Position numbers and translations under genes: made by a program
NCBI RefSeq assembly: GCF_040802235.1
Contig: NC_133170.1
Coordinates: forward strand, 6,959,001-7,023,000
From: Manis javanica
Taxonomy: Eukaryota; Chordata; Mammalia; Pholidota; Manidae
Direction: 5' to 3'
DNA length: 64,000 nucleotides
Part shown: piece after piece, positions 1 to 11,300 of the stretch
Numbering within the stretch: the stretch's first letter is position 1
How the letters are laid out: the number at the start of each line of letters is the position of its first letter
The notes under the pieces: generated by a model
What the model was told of the DNA's origin: nothing
What the model saw: the letters and a program-made list of their open reading frames with translations, nothing else
Database searches by the model: none

Positions 1-500
1 TACCCATATCTGCTCTGTCAAGTTTTTCATGATCTTCCAAGGTCTAATTGGCTACCAGAGCAGAGGGTTCTTCCAAAAAATTACTGTATTCGTATGTAAA
101 TGCACATATTATCACTGCTATTCAATCTAGTCTTTAAAAGCAAACCAGCATAATTTCCAAATCTGTAGTCCTAAACCTATATTTTCCATAGACACTTCAA
201 AATCCACGTCAAAAATTTAAGCCTTTCCCCTGCATGTCCTGTCCTTCCTTAAAACACACCTCTGACACTGCCCAAAGTTCTCCAAAGCCTAAATTGTTTA
301 ACATAGCACAGGTCATCAAGCCCCATTTTAGCTTTCTAGGTCAGGACAGGGCAAACCACCAACCAGTCAAATGCAGTCCACTGCCTGTTTCTGTAGTCCG
401 CAGTGTAAGATTTGTGTAGTCTCTTAAATGCTTAAAAAAAAAAAAAAATCAAGTTCATGACTGAAAACTGTATGCAATTCAAACTTTAGTGACCATAACA
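1..500. other. Upstream intergenic sequence, nothing recognised
   Basis: AT-rich non-coding sequence before the first recognisable repeat. Short open frames exist, but none has splice context, codon-like composition or similarity to a protein I know. I see no promoter or RNA gene. Confidence 0.5.
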
Positions 501-665
501 TTTTTTTATTGAAACACAGCCCCACCTATTTATATTGTCTGTCTATAGCTGCTTTTGAGATACAAGTTGAGTATCTGTGACCAGGATGGTATAGCCTCCA
601 AACCTAAAATACTTACTATCTGGCCCTTTATAGAAAAGGTTTGCTCTACACTCATCTGTAGCCAC
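501..665 (+). mobile_element. hAT-Charlie-like DNA transposon fragment
   Basis: The stretch carries the recognisable run of words of a common mammalian non-autonomous hAT element: TTATTGAAACACAGCC, then a GTCTATAGCTGC-like block, then CTATCTGGCCCTTTATAGAAA followed by a diverged end. The terminal inverted repeat is decayed, and no 8-bp target duplication could be placed. The exact subfamily is not resolved. Confidence 0.55.
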
Positions 666-1420
666 CCTAAACTATTTGCTTCTCTAACAGACTCCACTTC
701 TCTGCCTGCTCGCTGCCCCCCAGGGGTGCTCCCATAGAACTAACTCCATTTTAGCATAGAAGAGCTATTCTCATTGTCCCTTTACTTGTCGGGTGGACGT
801 GTTCACCAGTGAATCCTCAGCAACCAACATGATCCAAGCCCTTCTTCAGGGTTTGATAAATGTGTATTGATTGAAGGAGAACTCTGACATGAACAAGACC
901 GGGTTCCAACTTTCAAGAGCTTACAAAAGCAAGATAGACATACACACAACAAATGGATCTATGAAGAGTGAAAAGGCATAAAAAGTAGCAAGTATTGAGA
1001 TATGTAGAAAAAAAATGGAGACCAGTCCAACCCCACATTCGTTAAGTCCTGACAAAATGCCTTGTGACCCAACCCACCGGCTCTGTAAGGCTCCAATGTC
1101 TTGTTTTTCACGACAACCCATTGTTTTAACAAGTTTTATAGCCCCCACCTCCTAGGTTTAGAGACCTCTGGGTCAGATAATCAACGGACCAAGACACAAA
1201 CAAGTTGTGACACGCGCATAAGAAAAACTTGGCATCCGAAAGTTGCTTTTTCCTCATTACAATACTAAATTTCCCACCCCTGGGTCGAGATTTTGTTAAT
1301 GATACATGAGTTGAGGGTGCAACATACATGTATGTATGTAATTCAACTGCACACGTGCTAATTGAAACCCTCCCTACTCATGCTAGGTGACCTAACAACT
1401 AATGAATAAACATTTTCACT
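666..1420. other. Unassigned sequence upstream of the AMN1 CpG island
   Basis: Non-coding, of moderate GC content, grading into the CpG-rich region to the right. It includes a short ATGTATGTATGTA repeat near 1328-1340. I recognise no gene or repeat family here. Confidence 0.45.
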
Positions 1421-1739
1421 CCCCGTAATGGGAGCTACCCCGATTCTCCTCGGGGCGACCCTCTCCTGAGCAGCCCACCGTGGTCTACCAAGGTGGTGTT
1501 TCCTCGCTTCTCTAATGACGTGCCCTGCTTGCTTGCACACTCCGTAAGTCTGGGTGTTAAATTCCTTTGACACGTGAGGAAAAGTCCAGAGCACCCCGCT
1601 CTGGTGTCCGCCAGGGGCGGTATCCCGCAGCGCAGGTGCGAGGGTTCCACCCGGGGAAAAGTGCCCCTTAGACGCCTTTCCGACTTCAACACAGCCCCCT
1701 CCTCCCACGATGAAATTCTCACTGCGCTTTTTTGTCGGC

Positions 1740-1830
1740 ACGCAGTGTCCTCATCTGTAAAATAAGGCCAAGTAATTCTGACTTCACAGGCTTAAATGAA
1801 TACGGTTGATTACTGCGAGCACACAGGTCA
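1740..1830 (+). repeat. MIR SINE fragment
   Basis: Contains the typical MIR core words TCCTCATCTGTAAAAT followed by a CTTCACAGGCTTAAATGA-like segment. It is short and truncated by the CpG island sequence. Confidence 0.55.
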
Positions 1831-2044
1831 GTGCACGCTCCGCAGAAAGGGCCCGGGAGACGGCGGTCCCTCCCGGGACTCTCAAACGCTCCGTGAGACG
1901 TTCAGTCCGCATCCGAGGGCGTCTCCGGTGTGCATGGTAAACGCCTGGCCCGGCATCAAGAGTGCCCTGAGGGCAGCAGGCTGGGCCGCGCGCGGGGCAG
2001 GGCCTCCGGGAGACGCTCTGGGCCGGAGCCGGGGAGCGGGAAGA

Positions 2045-2058
2045 ACTACAACTCCCAG
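2045..2058 (+). promoter_or_regulatory. ZNF143/THAP11-type promoter motif
   Basis: The sequence ACTACAACTCCCAG matches the core of the long ZNF143 (Staf)/THAP11 binding motif (ACTACAANTCCCAG), which is typical of CpG-island promoters. It lies 255-268 bases upstream of the AMN1 start codon. Binding is inferred, not shown. Confidence 0.7.
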
Positions 2059-2202
2059 CCGCGGCGGCCGAGCTCAGGGCTCCGCTGCCATTTGCCGTCC
2101 CCGCCCCTTCCGCGCAGCCGTGAGGCTCCACCTCAAGAGGGCGTGCGTCCTTCCGTCTATTATCCTGAGCGTAGCCACGCCCCGGTCACCGCGAGGCCCC
2201 CG

Positions 2203-2210
2203 TGACGTCA
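2203..2210. promoter_or_regulatory. Full palindromic CRE (TGACGTCA)
   Basis: A perfect 8-bp cAMP response element, the CREB/ATF site, lies 103-110 bases upstream of the AMN1 ATG inside the CpG island. This is a position where functional CREs usually lie relative to a start site. It overlaps CpGs, so methylation would affect it. Confidence 0.75.
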
Positions 2211-2312
2211 CGAGGCCGTAGGCGTCGCGCGCGGGGTGGGAGTTGACGGTCGGCCTCTGGCGGGTACCCGGCGGCCCCAGGGCCGCGGCAGAGGCTCCCG
2301 AAGGCGGCCGCG

Positions 2313-2350
2313 ATGCCCGGCTCGCCGCGGGTCAGCCAGCTCCTGGATCT
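2313..2350 (+). CDS. AMN1: AMN1 coding exon 1
   Basis: Starts at the ATG in GGCCGCGATGCCC and runs 38 nt to the donor GTGAGT. It encodes [13 protein letters not shown], the last Leu codon being split after two bases. Human has a different residue 3-5 segment but the same VSQLLDL. This ATG is chosen because it gives the family N-terminus and the correct phase into exon 2. Confidence 0.93.
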
Positions 2351-5300
2351 GTGAGTGCACCCGGTCCCCGCCTCCCCTCGCCCCGCCCCCGCCAGCGCCC
2401 GCCCCTCGCCGCCTCCGGGCCCCGGCGGAGGCCCGCTGTCGATTCTGTTCCCGGCCTCCCGATTTCCGCCTCCGCGTCGGGGACGGTTGTGCCCGACGGG
2501 CGGCTGGGCAGCCTCGCCCCTCCGTCCTCCGGGGGTCCCAGCCCTCAGCCTGGCGGCTCGGCGCCGCGCCGGTTCTGGCGTTGGCCTGTTTCTGGCGGCG
2601 CTGAGACCTTGGTAGCAGAAAACAAAACCCAAGGTGGGGCCGTGCGAAGCCCGCGGCCGAGTCCCACCCGGGCTCCGTCACCGGGGTCGATCCGATTCTC
2701 CGAGGCAGCCGGATCCCTGATGGCGGTTCCTGGGTTCAGCCCCAGCTCTGCCATCCGCCAGCTGAGCGACCACGGGAGAGTTACTGCACCTCTCTGCCGC
2801 GTTCTTGATCTATAAAGTCAGTGTGACCGCATCTGTCTCGTGGAGGTGCAGTGAGGAATAAAATTAACATGTAAAGTCCTTAGGATGCCTGGCTTCGAAA
2901 GAAATTTCAGGGAGCTTTACTTGATGTAAATAATTCAACGTTATTGAAGCCAGGGGATTGGTTGGAAGTGACTGTCTTACATTATTTTAGAAAGATTTTA
3001 TATCTTATTATGAGAAGCATTTGCATGATATAACCTGTTAGGTTTCACTATGTACGTGAAATAAACCAGACTTAAGTTTTGCTTATGTGGCCTAACTGGC
3101 TTGGTCTGCTTGGGGGATTTTCAAGCCTGGTCTCCATTTTATTTTATTTTTAAAATATCCCCCTTTTGTTCATTCTCTCAGGAGGCTCAAAGTGTGAAAC
3201 AATATACTGTTATTCTCACTAATCATTGTTGATATTATTAACTTTAAAAATAAAAGTTATTTTCCCAGCAAAAATGGCTTTATTCTGGAATTGCAGAGAA
3301 TTGCAATTCAGGACTTGCAAGCTACAGCAAAACCTTAGGGCAAGTCCAACAAACAGGACAGCAATGTTATTTTATGAAGAAGAAAGGTTAGTTGGAAGGG
3401 GTTGCTTTGAATGAAACGAGTTTTGGAGAAAGGTGTTGAGAGTTCAGGCTGATGTGGTTTCCCACTGGCTGAACTGCAGGGGTGGTCCATTTCCTGTAGG
3501 AGGTGCAAAGTACATTCTTCCCTGTTGGGATCTGTAATTGAGGATTCCTTCCTGTTTAGGATTCCTCTGTTGGGATCTATAATTGACAGTCCTTGACAGT
3601 CCCGTAGAGCTGCCGCTTGTGGCTTTCCAACTCCACTTCAGGGGGGTTTCCCTTTGCTAATTTTCACAAGTAGGCCTTGGGCTAGATGGTCATGTAGTTG
3701 CTCTTCCATGACAACAGTTGCGTAGTCATTGTAGACGTTGGGCAGTAGGACCGTTGAGTTCGTTGAGCTGTCTAGTCCTCATGGACATCATTTTATGAGT
3801 GAGTGGCTGCCCAAAGGCATTTAAAACTCTTGAAAAGATATGACGACTATGAGGAAAATAATAAGGGTTGAAAAATTCTTGAGAGCAGAGATTCCCAGAG
3901 GCTAAGATTTAACCAACTCACTCAGTCAATAGAAGGAGCATTGCCTATTTGATGAAAGATTGGCATCTGTTTTTTAAGATCTTTTAAATTTCGGGTAACA
4001 ATTCCTGATTTATTAACGTTGAAACAACTTTTTTTTTTTTTTTTTTTGCCAGTTTCAGCATGTGCATTTTCTTGTCAGGCAGTTAGGGTGTCTTAGGCTA
4101 ATGTAACACTGGCTAGTTTATAGATTTTTACTGTAATGGTTGAAATTCTGCAGGTTTCTCCTAAGGCAGTTTCAATGCAGTCTATTGTTGGCATCTTTTC
4201 TAATATATGGAGCACATTGTCTTCTTTTGGAAGTGAGTCACCGAAAGCTTTTTGGATCTGACAGAAAATACGCCTTTCAGTATTGCATTAGTGCCTTATG
4301 GTACTGAATCATGTCATGATTATTTAAGATAAACATGAGGCTGTCTCATTTCAAGAGGCAGTGCTACAGGTGAGCTTCCAGTCTAAGTTAGGCCTCTAAG
4401 TGGTATGAGCAATCAGGCCTTTCACAACAGGTATTTTTATGAAAACAAAAGAAAAACAAAGATTTGTAGTTGGAGCAAAGTATAAACTCAGTTTCTGAGT
4501 CTGGAGAGAGTTAAGGAAATTTCAAGATTTGAGCTCAAAGCATCTTTAGGTAATGGAGTGAGAATTGCAGTTTTAACGTGATGTATCTTCCAGATTTGCA
4601 GTTTGAATGTCACTGATGATGTCATCATTCGTTTGGTGAACTCTGGGTAGCCGGTACAGAAGAAAGCATGAAAGTTGTGATGATCTGTAGCGTTAATTTC
4701 TCTGAAGTTCATATCAAATTGTTCAGCTTCGGCTTGTAGAGCTTGGGAAAAAGGGCAGTTTTATTTCTTACTCTCTAATCACAAGGGTGGGAGAAAACTG
4801 GAAATGTTAGTTTGGAGGGTCAGAACCAGATATTGGAGGAAATTAGAAGAATTCACAGTATTCAGTCCGATTTACAGAGAGATAACTGCCAGGAACGTCC
4901 AGCAATCCCTGAGACGTTGGATGAAAGATTACTCCACACTTTACTGCAAGAGAGGAGAAGGCGAGGGGGTCAACCCTCAGAGCGAAGACCCTTTTCCTCA
5001 GCTTGCTCTCAGATTTATTTTGTGCATACTAACCTTTACATCTTGATTAAAATACCACAGGTGCAGATCACAAGAGTGCAGAAAGCCACAGGATACAATC
5101 AGTCTTAAATCTTTCATACATTCAAAGACTTCATGTGTTGATTATTATCAAGGACACAAAGCAGAGCTCTGCGTATGCTACAGTGCTTGGTTAAACTAGA
5201 ACTATACTATACAAAAGCAACATTTGTGAAAAACACCCTCAGGCTCATGGGAAGCACTGGAGCAGGCGACTCTCAGGCATTCCAATGATAAAATCTTTAC

Positions 5301-8300
5301 GCAGACCTGGCATTCCAGGGATCCACCCGCCTCCAGTAGTCCCATGATGCCCTCTGGAAATCTCTATCTGTGTCTTAGCAAGCCACGCATTGTAAATAGC
5401 CCCATCATCAACATTTCCATTCCCCACAGGTAACAAAACCTCAAAGCCAATGAACCGGACTGGAATCTGATAACTGGTACACTATAGTTTTCTATTGAAA
5501 CAATTTTTCTCTCTATAATCACCCCATTTTTACCAAAGATGACCACAATAAGACTAACTTGTTTGTAAAATATGCCTAGTCTCATTAAACTCAGCTTATT
5601 ATTTATATAGGTGTAACAAGAATAGTGATTGTATGCATATTTTCAAATGTGATATTCCAGTGAAAGTCTTGGTAATCCAAGGGACTTTATTTGCTCCAAA
5701 AGCCAACCTTAGTTCTTCAAAACTGTCTAGTAATAAGAAACGTGATTCAATCCTTAAAAGCCTCTTGAGGCTAAGAAGCCCAGCCAAGGGCTTTTCTAAG
5801 GGCATGTCCTATTATAACAAGAACAGATTTTTAGTGAATTTATGCAAATACCTATGCTGCCATGAAAATAAGAATACTCAATAAGAATTTTTTAATTCTG
5901 AAGGGATCAGACAGGGAGGAAAAAAATGTTTAATTTTTGCTTATAAAGTTTAAATTTGGAAAGCAAACATTAAAGAACCAAGAATATTTCAAACAAAATC
6001 ATAAAAATGAAAATTGTTTCCATTTGTTCATTTATGAATCAGTGTAGTCCTATGTAATCAATTCTTGTTTCCTTGCTCTTGGGTTAACAGTTTTATGAGT
6101 TAATCAGTTTCTCCATTAGTGTTCTAGAAATTCTTACCCAGTTAAAAGATCAGATCTTAAAGTTATCAAAAACCTGTATTCTAGAGTGCTTGTCAGTGTC
6201 TTTTTAATGAACCTCCATGAAGACAGAGCATTTTGGCCTATAGTTGATTGTAAGTCAGAGAGGAATTTAGAGTAAAATACTGGCTGTGAATGACAAAAGA
6301 CTTATAAAAATATCCATAGTTAAGGATCTGATAAGAGTTCACTATAAAAAAGATGTAATTGATAGGTAAACTTGGTTACTTCTGTGGTATACAAAATTTA
6401 GGACTGATACTGTCTCAGAACATATCAGAGTTCTAGGAATTTCATGCAATTTCTGGAATACATATTAATAACCTAACCATATAAATAAATATATATAAAT
6501 TCATATATCTTAAGAAGGTTAAGCATCATCTTTACTAGATGATATCTCCCATGCAATTTAACACATTTTAAAAAATCTATTCACTTTATTATCTCCCTTT
6601 TTATAAGGAGAGGAAAGAAAGTCTTTTGGGATCTTCAGGACCCTCTGGAAAATACCAAAGTTAGTTCAAGGTCAAAAAAACTTCATTTAGAATTTGGGGA
6701 AGTTTGTCAAAAGGGTTAAAACACTTGCCCAAATAGGATCACAGGTCATTGTGACATTATACTTAAGTTATTTATTCAACTAAAGTGACAGAGGATTTCA
6801 AAAGCAAATATAGAAAGTTAAACAGTTGTAAAAAATAACTTAGCTCTTTTAATATTGAAAAGACTCAGTTTTCCTAAGTAATAAAAAATCTAATAAAGAC
6901 AATGTGAAACAGGGTATTATCTTGATTAGACACAGAATCCTTTGTTTTCTAGACAGATTACACAAAAGGTAAAGAAAAACCTTTATAACCTTTTATTAAG
7001 AGCAGATCAATAATCCAAGAAACCCCTCAACAGAGAAAATTAAACTATAATTTTATATTAATGTATCATTAAGCTCATTTTTTAAAATGCTTCTAAATCC
7101 ATTTAATTTTAGCTAAACTTTGACCCTACAACATGGAATTTCTTCACAAGCCTGTAACTTTCTATAGATTTTTAATTTTTGTCATACTCGTTTTTGTTAT
7201 TCTGAAATAATAACCAGTCACTTTACTTCAGGACAAAATTATTCTTTTTTCTTATCAAAAACACATCCTATATTTCTTGCATACTTTTCACATTAAAAAA
7301 AATCCCATTATCTTCTCATACTTTATATACGGTTGTTTTCTTTCACTCTTGTTTCCAGGAGATTTAACATTTTTATTAAAGATTTTAACCATTAGTAATC
7401 TTTATTTTCCAGTGAAAATTATGAAGCAGGCAATTGTGAACTTCCTGGCATGTATACATAATTATAAAAACTTACATTTCTTAGAGATGTGCTTTTTCAT
7501 AGTACTTTTTTTAATATGGCAAAAAACATGTTTGCTGATACATCCAATTATATTTTGTCTTTTTGTAAAAATTAAGCCAAAAGTAGATAAACTAAGGTTT
7601 AGCAATGAATATTTCAGTGTATTATCTTATTTGGAAATGATCTCCATATTTAATGAATATCCATCATATAATTTAACTTAGTATAAACTTTCATCTTATA
7701 TATACTTAATTTACTTATTTTTAATAATTATGTTTGGATTAAACATTAAATAGCTAACCATCTTAAGTTATTTTTCTTGCTGACCAGGTTTGTAACGTAA
7801 AGATAGTATGAGTTGATTGGACCAATAAACCCAGGTAGAAAATGTGTTTGCATTATATTTAATTTCGACAACTATGAAGACATGCCTGCTTTTATTAAGC
7901 CAACACATTTAAATGACTTCTGTAGCTTTTATTTATTGATTATTCCAGATCATATGAACTTGAAAAGCATTTGTGTTAGTTTCTGTATTTTGAGTGTTAA
8001 GAATATTTAATTTATATAATTACTTATTTTTTAAGCCAGTTAAATAGGCCTCTTTTTGAAATATCACATATTCGTAGCTTATGTACATATATGCATATAT
8101 ATACAAACAGTCACAACAGAGATCTTAAGGCTTTCATTTGAAAATACCAAGTCATGTGCCAGGTACAGTAATAGGAAACTCAAAATAATAGCTGTATCCA
8201 AATTATGTTTTTGGCAGATGGAATAAGTTAAGGTTATCTGCTCAGAGGGCTTAAGCTTTTCATCAAAAATTTATTTGTGCTATAAGAGTAAGAATTGTAA

Positions 8301-11300
8301 GAGTTCTTTTAGAGAAGCCATTTGTGGAGTCATTTTTGTCTTTTAGAAGAGTTTGTGTACCAGTCAAAGAATGCAGGTATTGTCTCCAAGAAGTTTGGGA
8401 TCCTCTCTTTTTAACGGTGCCCTTGAGATGGGATTTCTTATCTAAGTTAAAGATTCCCCCAAGTGGTCACTGCAATTCAGTTATCCTTTTTGTAAAGTTT
8501 AGCCATTTTTCCAAAAAAGTCATAAGGTCCTGCTCTGAATTTTCGACCAAGTGACACCCATCTTTGTCTTAGACTCCCTAAGACAGCTTAACTATTAGAG
8601 TGCTGGTTTTCAGCAGGTGTCCCCAAACACAAAGAATCGCATTTCCCCCCTTTTGAACAGAATAGGGTGACTTACTGAAATGATTCAACAAAGGTCCCTC
8701 ATTGAAATCGGAGAGCTCAGCGTAAAGGGACTGGAGCTTGGATCTGAGATACTTACCATGGAATCCGTGGTCCATAAGAAAGCAGTGAGAGCAGTGGGCT
8801 GCCTGGGTACGGGCACCTGTTTCCTTACCTGCCACGGGGCTCATCAGGCGTCACCTTTGGATCCTTTTTCTAACACCGGAAGCTGTCAAAAGAAAATCCA
8901 GAGAGGTTTATTTGATATGAATATATCATTTAGCAAAAAAATAAACTGTTAGTGAACAAAGGGACTTCAAATCAAAAGTGGTTAGACACTCAGAGGCATG
9001 TCATTGCAGGATGGTTTATAAAGTGGGAATGAGAAATTTTTTAACCTTTAGAATTACTGGTTTTTACAGTGGAGTTTTGGGATAGCAGAGGATTACTTAA
9101 AAGTGATTCGATCATACCATTTAGGAAGACAATTTAAGTATTGTTTATAATTATCAGAGGCATTTATAAGAAGTAACCTTAGTTTTTCTTATATTCATGA
9201 AATAAGCTAGATTAAGTTTCACTTACATGGCCTAATTGGTTTTTGTCTGCTTGAGGGATTTTCAAGCCTGATATCTATTTTACTTTATTTTAACACTAGA
9301 AAATAATAAATACCACTAAGAGTTGTTATTATTAATATCATTAATTAATATGCCATAATTAATTTCACACCAGAAACTGCTGGATATTGCAGTTAACGAT
9401 AGCAATCCCTTCTCTCTAGGAGCTTCCTATTAATAATGCATTAAAAATATTGCCATGTAAAAAATTAAGGCTGAGGAGAAAAATCACCTTAATCTATTAC
9501 ATGCTTTCTTAAAACATTGGGATATGACATTTACATTAAACCTCATAAACTTATGGTCCTTAGTCCACAGTCACATTTTTGTAAAAGGGAAATCTGTTGA
9601 TTCTCCTTTCTGTACACTCAGACTTGTGTAGAGTCCTGAGAAAAGTATTTTAATTTAGTTCTTTGCATAAATTTTGCCCCTGACACAAATGAGATTTTCT
9701 TTGGTCAGTAAAGAGAGTTAGAGTGATGGTCAAGTGTGCAAGTTGAGAAGACAGACCACCTCAGTTCAATTAACACCCCTAACATTTACTAATTACACAA
9801 TCTTGAGCAAATGATGCAACCTGTCTGGGTTTTGGTTTTCTCATCTGTAAATGCAGGATGATAGTAATATTACCTGTCTTACTGAATTGTTGTAAAGATT
9901 AAACATCAATACATGTAAAGCCCATAGAATAGTGCTTGGCAAATAGTAGGTGTTCGGTGTTCATTTATGTTAGTTATTAATATTCTATCATACCTCCCAT
10001 GGAAGCAGTGTAACAAAGGATGTGTTACCTAAGGCCTGGCGTTTTTGCTAAGGCCTAGCTTAATTCTTATCTTTTTTTTTTTCCTATCTCCATCCTGGTG
10101 GCTCCCTAAGTGTTCCACACAAATGATCCTCTGAACTTCTATGGCCAGAATCAAGTCTTTTGTCTCTTTGTATCCACAGTTCCTTATTTGTAGGTGTTGT
10201 CCATGTATTTAAAGAGCACACATGGCACCTGAAGCACTATGTTAGTGACTGTGGGTAATAACTAGCATAAAGGAGGACTAGTAACTAGCATAATAGTCCT
10301 ATGGGACTAGCACAAGACAGGTATGTAAGTAGCTATGACATGGTATAATAGCAGCACAAAAGAGGGATTAACAAGGTGTTTTGAAATTTTCTGATGAGGA
10401 AAAGAAACATAAAAGACTAAGGGAAGGCTTTGTAAAGTAGGTTGTATTTGAAGAAGAGTAACATTTTATAGTTGCAAGTGGAGACAGTGCATCCAAGAAG
10501 TAGAATAATAAGAGCAAAGGCTTGGCCGGAAGTTACAGATATGTGAGAAGACCAGAAAAGCAGTGTTTCAGTTTGGCTGGTGAATACCATATGAATAGTG
10601 GGATAGTAAGACATAAAGCCAGACAAATAGGCTGACCCTTGGTGACCACAATGAAATAAATATATTTAATTCTGTAACAGTGGGAAGGTATAAAAGATTT
10701 TGGAACTGGGCTGGGAACAGAGGGAGATCTGAATTAGGAAGAAGTTGGGAAAAAGGAAACTTGCGAAATCTTGAGAAGAAGTAAGGAGAGCCCCAAATAG
10801 ACATCTGTGAAGATGTTCATTGCAGAATTCATTCTGGTGACAAATAATTGGAATGCCCATCATCTGGGAGAGGTGCCATGGAGTATTATGCAGCTATTAG
10901 AAAAGTAAAGAGTGGATGTATATATATTCACATGGATGGAATTTAAAAACTGCTTAGGGTTTTTTGTTTTGTGTGGGTGTGATGACTTCAAGGTTACTTG
11001 CTGGAGTTGAAGCGCTGGCCGCACAGGCCCTGAAGACCTGCACTCCCAGTGGAGTCACTGCAGTGCGCTCCATGGTGTCCAGGCAGTTCCAAACTGACAA
11101 AGAGCAGGTGACTGGGCTGGAGAGGGAAGCCATGATGGCTGCACAGAAGGGACTGGACCCATACAATACGCTAGCCCCAAAGGCAGCTTCAGGCACCAGT
11201 TCTGGCTGCACAAAGGTGAGACCCAGCAGTGCCCCAGCTGTGGAACCCATTACAAGCTGGTGCCCCACCGCCTGGCCCACTGAGCCTTTGCACCAGCTTA

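Larger units (their letters stand above)
1420..2720 (+). promoter_or_regulatory. AMN1: AMN1 CpG-island promoter region
   Basis: CpG density rises sharply from about 1.43 kb and peaks at 1.9-2.7 kb. It then falls to the AT-rich genomic background after the first coding exon. The region covers the AMN1 start codon at 2313 and the donor of coding exon 1. It contains a ZNF143/THAP11-type motif (2045-2058), a perfect palindromic cAMP response element (2203-2210) and several GC-box or CACGCCC elements. No TATA box is placed sensibly for exon 1, so dispersed housekeeping-type initiation is likely. The transcription start cannot be fixed from sequence alone. Confidence 0.8.
2893..9375 (-). mobile_element. 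Ancient ERV-L-like provirus, degenerate
   Basis: Two diverged direct repeats about 6 kb apart flank this stretch (about 2893-3290 and 8885-9375). The right repeat is followed, reading the - strand, by a primer-binding-site-like sequence resembling the tRNA-Leu type of ERV-L, and then by a leader. This places the 5' LTR on the right and the provirus on the - strand. The interior is AT-rich and broken by stops, and I cannot define gag or pol reading frames reliably. It is a dead old copy inside AMN1 intron 1. Boundaries are approximate, and later insertions inside it are possible. Confidence 0.6.

Noticed and set aside
2186-2815. Several long overlapping open frames on both strands around the AMN1 start (up to about 190 codons)
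   Set aside because: They arise from the high GC content and low stop frequency of the CpG island. None resembles a protein family, and the true frame here is the 38-nt AMN1 exon.
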